From assembly GCF_900188345.1 (NCBI RefSeq), contig NZ_FZOD01000037.1, forward strand, positions 29,859-93,858: DNA of 64,000 bases. Direction: 5' to 3'. Position numbers and translations under genes: made by a program. The stretch's first letter is position 1, and each line of letters starts with the position of its first letter. The notes below the pieces were generated by a model that saw only the letters and a list, made by a program, of their open reading frames with translations, was not told the DNA's origin and did no database searches. Source of the DNA: Streptosporangium subroseum (GTDB lineage: Bacteria > Actinomycetota > Actinomycetes > Streptosporangiales > Streptosporangiaceae). Below are positions 28,028-35,609 of the stretch, in pieces.

Positions 28028-28567
28028 TTACTCCGCAGCCAAAGCCTGCGGGGGCGCGTCGTCGATTTCAAAAAAATCCGGATACTCGGTGTGACCGGCC
28101 AGTCGCAGCGTGCGGGCCAGCCAGCGGCGCTGAGCGGTGCGAGTCACACCCACCGCGTTGTTGTAGAAACGGCGCGAGTAGAGCACCTTCGCCACCGCGG
28201 CACCGAGCTCCTCCAGCAGGTCGGGACCCGTGCGAGTGTCGGCCAGCCGATCGTGGAAGCGCTCCTGGTCGACCACGGCCCGCAGCGTGCGCGACAGGTC
28301 GCTCTCCGCGTGCTCGCGCTCCTCCGGCCCCGCGGTGCGGGCCTCGTGCGCCGCCGCGGCCAGCACCAGGCTCGTCGCCGGATCCAGGAGCCGGGAGCCG
28401 GCCAGCTCCAGGCAGACGGCGGTCCGCCGTACCAGGGCGGCGTCCAGGGACTCGCGGGCCAGCTCCAACCGGATGTGCAGCCGGTCCAGCCGGCCCGCCC
28501 GCCAGGAGATGTAGACGGCCGTGAGCACCACGATCACGCCCACCACCAGGATCAACGTGGTCGTCAC
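28028..28567 (-). CDS. membrane-anchored LemA-like protein of unknown function
   Basis: A 179-residue protein with one N-terminal transmembrane helix (about residues 3-22), then an all-alpha, charged region. The central part includes RLELARESLDAALVRRT and near the end VLYSRRFYNNAVGVTR. The latter closely matches the ARRFYN(D)AV motif of LemA proteins. The start is GTG, overlapping the pimA stop by four bases, which makes it the last gene of the pgsA-patA-pimA operon. I do not recognise an enzymatic function; a structural role at the membrane in mannolipid synthesis is inference only. Confidence 0.7.
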   Translation of the reverse strand: MTTTLILVVGVIVVLTAVYISWRAGRLDRLHIRLELARESLDAALVRRTAVCLELAGSRLLDPATSLVLAAAAHEARTAGPEEREHAESDLSRTLRAVVDQERFHDRLADTRTGPDLLEELGAAVAKVLYSRRFYNNAVGVTRTAQRRWLARTLRLAGHTEYPDFFEIDDAPPQALAAE

Positions 28568-29694
28568 GGGGTGTCGTCCTCCTCGACGCCGGCCGTGCTC
28601 GCCGCCACCGTCTCGTAGACGCGGAGGACATCGCGCGCGACCGTGGACCAGTCGTATTTCCAGACCGCCTGGCGTGCCTCGTCCGACAGTTTGGCCCGGC
28701 GCACGGGGTCGTCGAGCAACGCGGCGGCCTCGCGAGCGAGTGAGGAGGCGTCGCCGGTCGTGAACAACGCTCCCGCCTGACCCTCGCCGAGCACCTTGCG
28801 GAAGGCCGGGATGTCACTGGCCAGGATCGCGGCGCCGGCCGACATCGCCTCGGTGAGCACGATGCCGAAACTCTCTCCTCCCAGGTTGGGAGCGCAGAAG
28901 ACGTCCACCGTGTGGTAGGCGCGCACCTTGTCCTCCTCGCTGACCATGCCGAGCAGGCCGACCCTGTCGTGGAAGGCGGCCGGGACCTTCTCCAGCACCT
29001 CCTTGGCGTCGCCGGGTCCGGCGATGAGCAGGCGCAGCCCCGGCCTCTCGGCGGCCAGCAGGGTGAACGCCTCCAGCAGCACGGGCAGGCCCTTACGCGG
29101 CTCGTCCATCCGGCCGAGGAAACCGATCACCTCGCCCCCGTCCCAGCCGGGCAGGGGCTCGCCCTCGGTGTAGCGGCTGACCGTCACCCCGTTGGGAATG
29201 AGCACGGCGTCGCCGCCCATGAACTCGACCAGCGTCTTCCTGGCCGCGTCGGACACGGCGATCCGGCCCGTGATCTTCTCCAGGGCGCTCATGAGGACCG
29301 AGGCCGTGACCGAGAGCGAGCGGGAGTTCTCGTAGGAGGCGTGGAAGGTGGCCACGATCGGCCCCCTCGCCACCCAGCAGGCGAGCAGGCCCAGTGAGGG
29401 AATGGCGGGCTCGTGCACGTGAAGCACGTCGAACCCGCCCTCGCGCACCCAGCGGCGCACCCGGTTGGCCGACAGGAATCCGAACGACAGCCTGGCCACC
29501 GATCCGTTGAAGGGCACGGGGACCGCCCGGCCCGCCGAGGTCACGTAGGGAGGCAGCGACGCGTTCTCCGCGGCCGGGGAGATCACCGAGACGTGGTGAC
29601 CGTCCTCTATGAGCGCCTCGGCAAGGTCGCGGATATGCGCCTGAACGCCGCCCGGCACATCCCATGTGTACGGGCAGACAATGCCGATTCTCAC
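28564..29694 (-). CDS. pimA: phosphatidyl-myo-inositol mannosyltransferase PimA
   Basis: GT4-family (GT-B fold) glycosyltransferase that adds the first mannose from GDP-mannose to phosphatidylinositol; 376 residues. The N-terminus RIGIVCPYTWDVPGGVQAHI is characteristic of PimA. The later donor-site motif is VFCAPNLGGESFGIVLTEAM near residues 255-275, with the catalytic E-x7-E pattern. The start is GTG, overlapping the patA stop by one base (TAGTG). It works at the inner face of the membrane with pgsA and patA. Confidence 0.93.
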   Translation of the reverse strand: MRIGIVCPYTWDVPGGVQAHIRDLAEALIEDGHHVSVISPAAENASLPPYVTSAGRAVPVPFNGSVARLSFGFLSANRVRRWVREGGFDVLHVHEPAIPSLGLLACWVARGPIVATFHASYENSRSLSVTASVLMSALEKITGRIAVSDAARKTLVEFMGGDAVLIPNGVTVSRYTEGEPLPGWDGGEVIGFLGRMDEPRKGLPVLLEAFTLLAAERPGLRLLIAGPGDAKEVLEKVPAAFHDRVGLLGMVSEEDKVRAYHTVDVFCAPNLGGESFGIVLTEAMSAGAAILASDIPAFRKVLGEGQAGALFTTGDASSLAREAAALLDDPVRRAKLSDEARQAVWKYDWSTVARDVLRVYETVAASTAGVEEDDTP

Positions 29695-30617
29695 TACTCC
29701 CCCACCGCTCCCGGATCCAGATCTTCCAGCCAGAGCCGCTGGAGCATGTGCCAGTCCTCGGGGTGCTCGGTGATGCCCTTCTCGAAGACGGTGGCCAGAC
29801 TCTGCATGACGACGGCCACCTTCTCCTTTCTCGTGCCCTCCTCGGGAACCGCGATCTCCTCGTGGAACTGGAGTCCCCAGTCCCTGCCCTCGAAATAGAG
29901 GATCGCCGGGATCAGGGCGGCCCCGGTGTGCACGGCGAGCAGGCCGGGGCCGGCGGGCATGCGCGTGGGCGAGCCGAAGAATTGGACCTCGACCCCGTTG
30001 GCGGTCAGATCCCGCTCGGCGGGCAGGGCGACCGTGCGACCGGCACGCAGACGCGAGGCCAGGGTGGCGAAGACATGGCCGTCACCGCCGGTGAGGGGCA
30101 GCACCTCCATGCCCAGCCCTTCGCGGAAGGCGGTGTAGCGGTGAAACAGCGACTCGGGTTTGAGGCGCTCGGCGACGGTGGTGAACGAGTGGCCCGTCCC
30201 GGCGAACCAGGCGCCCGCCTGATCCCAGTTGCCCATGTGCGGCAAGGCGAGGACCACGCCGCGGCCCTTGTCCAGGTTGTCGTAGATCTGCGCGTCGCCG
30301 ATGACGTGCATGCGGGAGACGATCTCGTCGGTGGACATCGAGGGGAGCCGGAACACCTCGTGGAAGTAGCGGAAATAGGAGCGCATGCCATCTCGGCTGA
30401 GCATTCGGATCGCCGGATCGTCAGGCGATGCGCCCTTGACCCTGGCGAGGTTGGACTCCAGCCGGAGCACCGACTTGCCACGGCGCTTCCACAGCCGGTC
30501 GGCGGCCACGCGGAAGGCCCAGCCCGTGAGACGTTCGGGGAGGCGGGGCACGACGGCCCAGCCCGCACCGAACCCGGCCGCGACGAGACGATCCTGCGGG
30601 GACGGCTTGTCGGTCAT
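29694..30617 (-). CDS. patA: phosphatidylinositol mannoside acyltransferase (PatA-type)
   Basis: LpxL/HtrB-fold acyltransferase that acylates the mannose of PIM1/PIM2; 307 residues. The lysophospholipid-acyltransferase His motif is in LALPHMGNWDQAG near residue 125, with Glu in ALPAERDL near 205 and the substrate strand VEVQFFGSPTRMPAGPG. The ATG at 30617 was chosen because a longer frame upstream runs into pgsA. pgsA ends 11 bases upstream and pimA starts within the patA stop. Confidence 0.9.
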   Translation of the reverse strand: MTDKPSPQDRLVAAGFGAGWAVVPRLPERLTGWAFRVAADRLWKRRGKSVLRLESNLARVKGASPDDPAIRMLSRDGMRSYFRYFHEVFRLPSMSTDEIVSRMHVIGDAQIYDNLDKGRGVVLALPHMGNWDQAGAWFAGTGHSFTTVAERLKPESLFHRYTAFREGLGMEVLPLTGGDGHVFATLASRLRAGRTVALPAERDLTANGVEVQFFGSPTRMPAGPGLLAVHTGAALIPAILYFEGRDWGLQFHEEIAVPEEGTRKEKVAVVMQSLATVFEKGITEHPEDWHMLQRLWLEDLDPGAVGE

Positions 30618-30628
30618 CGCTCTCCCGA

Positions 30629-31246
30629 TCAGCGGAGGGTGGGGGGTGAGGCGGAGACGGCCTGCCGGTAGACACGGAGAAGGCGCTGGCCGACCGTGAT
30701 CGCGCTGGCGGCCGCGAGCAGCCAGAGTCCCACAGCCAGGATGTACGGCAGGCCAAGGCCGCTGAGGCCGGCGGAGACCAATCCCACGACCAGGCGCTCG
30801 GGCCGTTCGGCGATGCCGACGTCGCACGTCATGCCCAGCCCCTCGGCCCTGGCCTTGATGTAGGACACCAGCGCCCCTGCGGCGAGGCAGAACAGCGCGA
30901 CTCCCGCCAGCACCCGCTGATCGCTCACGATGAACCAGAACACCAGTCCCGCGAAGATCCCGGCGTCGCCCACCCGGTCAAGGGTGGAGTCGAGGAAGGC
31001 CCCCCAGAGGCTTCCGGAGCCGGTCATCCTGGCCATGACCCCGTCGAGGAGATCCGCCAGCACGAAGAACGTGATCACCACCGTGCCGAGGAACAGCTGG
31101 CCGCGGGGGTAGAAGAACAGCGCAGAGGCGACCGTGCCGACCGTGCCGACCGTGGTGACCACGTTGGGGCTGATCCCCCTGCGGGCCAGTGCCCTGCCCA
31201 GGGGGGTCAAGATTCGGGTGACGACGGGGCGCAGAAGTTTCAGCAT
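30629..31246 (-). CDS. pgsA: phosphatidylinositol phosphate synthase (CDP-alcohol phosphotransferase)
   Basis: Membrane enzyme that joins CDP-diacylglycerol to inositol phosphate, the first PIM-pathway step; 205 residues and six helices. The CDP-alcohol phosphotransferase signature D-x2-DG-x2-AR-x8-G-x3-D-x3-D is in DLLDGVMAR and GSLWGAFLDSTLDR (residues about 65-90). The ATG at 31246 (MLKLLRPVVTRIL) matches usual N-termini; an in-frame GTG lies 21 bases upstream, and neither has a clear ribosome site. It is the first gene of the operon pgsA-patA-pimA-LemA-like. Confidence 0.9.
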   Translation of the reverse strand: MLKLLRPVVTRILTPLGRALARRGISPNVVTTVGTVGTVASALFFYPRGQLFLGTVVITFFVLADLLDGVMARMTGSGSLWGAFLDSTLDRVGDAGIFAGLVFWFIVSDQRVLAGVALFCLAAGALVSYIKARAEGLGMTCDVGIAERPERLVVGLVSAGLSGLGLPYILAVGLWLLAAASAITVGQRLLRVYRQAVSASPPTLR

Positions 31247-31590
31247 CGCGCTCTGATCGTAGGCCACTCGTCCTGCGCGCGCGTATCGAGGTCAGGGAGT
31301 GGCGACCCCCGTACAGCGGAAAGCGGCGAGCCCCGCGCAAAGGAAAGCGAACCGGGAGGCGAGACGGGGCCCGACAGGGCCGGAGAGGCCCGACGAGGAC
31401 GCGGAAACCGGGCCGAAGCGCTAGCGGGCAAGTCATGGGTTCGCAAGAGGATGCGCCCAGCCCTCTTGTGATATTCGCCACATGGGTATTTGGTGAACAC
31501 ACTGCGTTCATGCGGGGTATGGACGCGACAGCGGATCCAGGGGTGTGGCCCCACTGGCCGCGCTCCTTCGGCAATGACGCGGGAGGCGAT
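31247..31590. other. divergent intergenic region between pgsA and the EF-G paralogue
   Basis: No convincing gene. It holds the promoters of both divergent units. AT-richer sequence around 31465-31515 (TTGTGATATTCG, GGTATTTGGTGAAC) is the most likely promoter for the plus-strand gene, and GGGAGG at 31581 is its ribosome site. Confidence 0.5.
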
Positions 31591-33723
31591 GTGGCGGAGA
31601 GAGCAACCGGCGGAACAGCAGGAGCCGCGGGGAGGGCACCTGCGGTCGATCGGCCGGACATGGTGCGTAATGTCGTGCTGGTCGGCCCTTCCGGTGCCGG
31701 AAAGACAACTCTCGTCGAGGCGCTGCTGGCCGCGACGCGGACCATTCAGCGGACCGGCCGGGTCGAGGACGGCACGACGGTCAGCGACTTCGACGAGGTC
31801 GAGGTGCGTCAGCAACGGTCGGTGAACCTGACCGTGGCTCCGATGATCTACAACGACGTCAAGATCAACTTGTTGGACACCCCCGGCTACGCCGATTTTG
31901 TCGGCGACCTGCGCGCCGGACTGCGCGCGGCCGACGCCGCGCTGTTCGTGGTCTCGGCGTCGGAGGGCGTGGACGGCCTGACCAAGATGCTGTGGGAGGA
32001 GTGCGCGACGGTCGGGATGCCCCGTACGGTCGTGATCACCAAGATCGACCACCAGAGGGCGAACTTCGAGGAGGTCCTCATCGCCTGCCAGGACGCCTTC
32101 GGCGACGGCGTGGCGCCGCTGTATCTCCCCGTGGTGACCAACGGCCGGGTGAACGGCCTGATCGGGCTGCTGAGCCAGAAGTTCTACAACTACGCGACCG
32201 GCACCAGGACCGAGAACGTCCCGGGCCCCACGTATGAGAACCAGCTCGAGGAGTATCGCGACACCCTGATCGAGAGCATCATCCAGGAGAGCGAGGACGA
32301 GTCCCTGATGGACCGTTACCTCTCCGGCGAGGAGATCGACACCAAGGTCCTCATCGACGACCTGGAGAAGGCCGTCGCGCGCGGGGGCTTCTATCCGGTG
32401 CTCGCCGCGGGGACCGGCGTGGGCGCGCTGGAGGTGCTGGAACTCATCACCCAGGGATTCCCCTCCCCGCTCGAGCACCCGATGCCGGAGATCACCTCTC
32501 TTGACGGCACTCCGGTCCCGGCCATCGCCTGCGACCCCGACGGACCGCTCGTGGCTGAGATCGTCAAGACCACCAGCGACCCCTACGTGGGCCGGATCAG
32601 CCTGGTCCGGGTGTTCTCGGGGACGCTGCGCCCGGACATGACCGTGCACGTCTCGGGGCACGGCCTGGCCGATCGCGGTCACGATGACCACGACGTGGAC
32701 GAGCGCATCGGCGCGCTCTCCTCGCCCCTGGGCAAGCTTCAGCGGACGGCCGCCAAATGCGTGGCCGGCGACATCGTCGCGGTGGCCAAGCTGGCGCGGG
32801 CGGAGACCGGTGACACCCTGTCGGACAAGGAGCGGCCGCTGCTGATGACCTCGTGGACGATGCCCGAACCGCTGCTGCCGGTGGCGATCCAGGCCAAGTC
32901 CAAGGCCGACGACGACAAACTCGGCCAGGCGCTGCAGCGACTGGTGGCCGAGGACCCGACGCTCCGGCTGGAGAACAACGCCGAGACCCGGCAGCTCGTG
33001 CTGTGGTGCATGGGCGAGGCCCACGCCGACGTGCTGCTCGAACGGCTGAGCAAGCGGCACAGCGTGGAGGTGGAGAAGATCGACCTCCGGGTGCCGCTCA
33101 GGGAGACCTTCGGCGGCAGTTGCCAGGCCCTGGGCCGCAACGTCAAGCAGACCGGCGGTCACGGTCAGTTCGCCGTCTGCCACCTGGAGATCGAGCCCCT
33201 GCCCTCGGGCGGCGGCTTCGAGTTCGTGGACAAGATCGTCGGCGGTGTGGTGCCGCGCCAGTTCATCCCCTCGGTGGAGAAGGGGGTGCGCACCCAGATG
33301 CAGCGCGGGGTGCTGGCCGGATATCCCATGGTGGACGTCCGGGTGACGCTGTACGACGGCAAGGCCCACTCGGTCGACTCCTCCGACATGGCCTTCCAGA
33401 TCGCCGGGGCGCTCGCGCTCAAGGAGGCGGCGGCCAAGGTGCCGATGCTGCTGCTCGAACCGGTGGACGAGGTGTCCGTGCTGGTGGCCGACGACCACGT
33501 CGGCTCGGTGATGTCCGACCTGTCCTCCCGCAGGGGCCGGGTCCTCGGCACCGAACCGGTCGGCATCGGGCGCACGCTGGTCCGGGCGGAGGTGCCCGAA
33601 CTGGAGATCACCCGCTACTCCATCGACCTGAGGTCGATGTCGCACGGCACCGGGACGTTCCAGCGCGTCTTCCTGCGGTACGAGCCGCTCCCGTCCCACC
33701 TGGTGGACAAAGTCGCCGGCTGA
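31591..33723 (+). CDS. EF-G-like translational GTPase (FusA2-type paralogue)
   Basis: A 710-residue EF-G paralogue with the standard five-domain order. The P-loop is GPSGAGKTTL near residue 27, switch II DTPGYADF near 95, and the G4 guanine-specificity motif is TKID in ITKIDHQRA where canonical EF-G has NKxD. Domain II begins near 315; domains III-V include FGGSCQALGR and the C-terminal DLRSMSHGTGTF. Actinobacteria carry such EF-G2 proteins beside the housekeeping fusA; they may lack full translocase activity. The GTG at 31591 (with GGGAGG 4 bases before) was chosen over an ATG at 31435, which would add 52 non-conserved residues. Confidence 0.88.
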   Translation: MAERATGGTAGAAGRAPAVDRPDMVRNVVLVGPSGAGKTTLVEALLAATRTIQRTGRVEDGTTVSDFDEVEVRQQRSVNLTVAPMIYNDVKINLLDTPGYADFVGDLRAGLRAADAALFVVSASEGVDGLTKMLWEECATVGMPRTVVITKIDHQRANFEEVLIACQDAFGDGVAPLYLPVVTNGRVNGLIGLLSQKFYNYATGTRTENVPGPTYENQLEEYRDTLIESIIQESEDESLMDRYLSGEEIDTKVLIDDLEKAVARGGFYPVLAAGTGVGALEVLELITQGFPSPLEHPMPEITSLDGTPVPAIACDPDGPLVAEIVKTTSDPYVGRISLVRVFSGTLRPDMTVHVSGHGLADRGHDDHDVDERIGALSSPLGKLQRTAAKCVAGDIVAVAKLARAETGDTLSDKERPLLMTSWTMPEPLLPVAIQAKSKADDDKLGQALQRLVAEDPTLRLENNAETRQLVLWCMGEAHADVLLERLSKRHSVEVEKIDLRVPLRETFGGSCQALGRNVKQTGGHGQFAVCHLEIEPLPSGGGFEFVDKIVGGVVPRQFIPSVEKGVRTQMQRGVLAGYPMVDVRVTLYDGKAHSVDSSDMAFQIAGALALKEAAAKVPMLLLEPVDEVSVLVADDHVGSVMSDLSSRRGRVLGTEPVGIGRTLVRAEVPELEITRYSIDLRSMSHGTGTFQRVFLRYEPLPSHLVDKVAG

Positions 33724-33814
33724 CCGGCGGGAAGGCGTGCCACCGCCCGCGGAGCGTCCCTGAGGGCGCGTGCCGTCCACAGAGTCCTTGGGCGCGTCGC
33801 TCGCGGAAAGGCGC

Positions 33815-33848
33815 TGGGAGGCGCGCACCATCCGGCGCACGCCTCCCA
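33815..33848 (+). terminator. hairpin after the EF-G paralogue
   Basis: A 9-bp perfect stem (33815-33823 with 33840-33848), extended past one mismatch by two pairs, 92 bases after the stop and 87 bases before the next start. Confidence 0.55.
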
Positions 33849-33935
33849 AAAATGTACTCAAGTCACGGTAGTATCACAAACTCATTTCGTTTTTCCGGTC
33901 AAAGCATCTCGGTCCTGGTGCCAAACTGATGAACT

Positions 33936-35525
33936 ATGCGAACAGGACGCCCTTTGCTTGCCGCTGCCGCCCTTGCCGTCGTCACCACCGGCGCCGCCTA
34001 CACCTTCGGCCCGAGTGCCGAGCCGGTGGGAGCCGCAGCCGCCGCAGCCGCCACGGCACCCACCGTCGGCGCGGCGGGTGAGGTCTCCGCCACGGCGGCG
34101 TGCCCGGTCGACGCGAGGTATCCCAAGCGGCAGCTGCGCGGGATCTGGATCGCCACCACCAAGAACATCGACTGGCCCTCGCGGACCGGCCTGCCGGTCG
34201 CCCGGCAGCAGGCGGAATACGTCAGGATTCTCGACAGCGCGGTCAAGCGCCGGTTCAACGCGGTGTTCGTGCAGGTCCGCCCGGCCTCCGACGCCCTCTA
34301 CGCGTCGGCGATGGAGCCTTGGTCGGAGTATCTGACCGGTAAGGCCGGCAAGCACCCCGGCTGGGACCCGCTGCCCTTCCTGGTCGCCGAGGCGCACAAG
34401 CGTGGGCTGGAGTTCCATGCCTGGCTCAACCCCTACCGCGCCTCCTACGGCACCGACCTGGGCAAGCTTCCGGTGAACCACCCCGCCCGGATCCACCCCG
34501 ACTGGATCGTCAAGTATGGGGGCCAGTCCTACTACAACCCCGGCCTGCCCCAGGTCCGCGACCACGTCACCTCGGTCGTCAAGGACGTGGTGAGCCGCTA
34601 CGACGTGGACGGGGTCCACTTCGACGACTACTTCTATCCCTATCCGGTCGGTGGCGCGACGTTCGCCGACAACGCCGCCTTCAAGAAGTACGGCAAGGGC
34701 ACGAAGCTGGCCGCCTGGCGCCGCTCCAACGTCGACAAACTGATCGCCCAGGTCGACAAGACCGTGCACGCGACCAAGAAGCACGTGAAGTTCGGCATCA
34801 GCCCGTTCGGGATCTGGCGCAACAAGTCCGACGACCCCACCGGCTCCGCCACCGCCGGGATGTCCGCCTACGACTCCATCTACGCCGACTCCCGCCACTG
34901 GATCCGTCAGGGCACGGTCGACTACGTCATACCGCAGCTCTACTGGCCGCGCGGGTTCAAGGTCGCCGACTACAACACGCTGATGCCGTGGTGGGCGAAG
35001 GAGGTCAAGGGCACGGGGGTGGATCTCTACATCGGCCAGGCCCTCTACCAGGTCGGCACCGGCGGCGCCTGGACCAACCCCGGCGAGCTGGCCTCGCATC
35101 TCACTGCGAACCGCAAGTACGGGGAGGTCAAGGGCGACGTCTACTTCAGCGCCAAACAGCTCCTCACCAATCCGCTCGGCGCGCTCGACCGGATCGTCAA
35201 GAGCGCTTACACCCGCCCGGCGCTGCTGCCCCTGATAAAGGGTCTCGGCGGTCAGGCTCCCGCCACGCCCGCCGAGGTCAGACTCCAGGGCAAGTCGCTC
35301 ACCTGGAAGACCTCCGCGAACGCCCGTTCCTACGCGGTCTACCGGGTCCCCTCGGGCAAGCCTGGAAAGTGCGCCACCGCCGACGCCCGCAACCTGGTCG
35401 CGGTCGTTCCCGCGGCGGGCGGCGCCCGCCAGACCTTCGCCGCCGCGGCGGGCGGCGCCTACCTCGTCACCGCCCTGGACCGTCTGGGCAACGAGAGTGC
35501 GCCCACCAACCCCGCCCTGGCCTGA
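33936..35525 (+). CDS. secreted GHL10-type glycosyl hydrolase (DUF187)
   Basis: A 529-residue secreted protein. The signal peptide (MRTGRPLLAAAALAVV, Ala-rich cleavage region near 32-45) is followed by the hypothetical-glycosidase GHL10 (DUF187) TIM barrel from about residue 65 to 420. Conserved parts are RGIWIATTKNIDWPS, VFVQVRPASDALY, FHAWLNPYR and VDGVHFDDYFYPYP with its Asp pair, then HVKFGISPFGIWRNK. A C-terminal fibronectin-like domain starts near 445. Family members are probably glycosidases acting on the wall or exopolysaccharide; the substrate is not known. Confidence 0.88.
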   Translation: MRTGRPLLAAAALAVVTTGAAYTFGPSAEPVGAAAAAAATAPTVGAAGEVSATAACPVDARYPKRQLRGIWIATTKNIDWPSRTGLPVARQQAEYVRILDSAVKRRFNAVFVQVRPASDALYASAMEPWSEYLTGKAGKHPGWDPLPFLVAEAHKRGLEFHAWLNPYRASYGTDLGKLPVNHPARIHPDWIVKYGGQSYYNPGLPQVRDHVTSVVKDVVSRYDVDGVHFDDYFYPYPVGGATFADNAAFKKYGKGTKLAAWRRSNVDKLIAQVDKTVHATKKHVKFGISPFGIWRNKSDDPTGSATAGMSAYDSIYADSRHWIRQGTVDYVIPQLYWPRGFKVADYNTLMPWWAKEVKGTGVDLYIGQALYQVGTGGAWTNPGELASHLTANRKYGEVKGDVYFSAKQLLTNPLGALDRIVKSAYTRPALLPLIKGLGGQAPATPAEVRLQGKSLTWKTSANARSYAVYRVPSGKPGKCATADARNLVAVVPAAGGARQTFAAAAGGAYLVTALDRLGNESAPTNPALA

Positions 35526-35609
35526 CGTCGATCCACGAGTCGGCTGGACCCGTGGCCCGGTTCTCCCCTACGGTGCCAGCATTTGGTCAAAAGTATGGGG
35601 AGGTCACTC

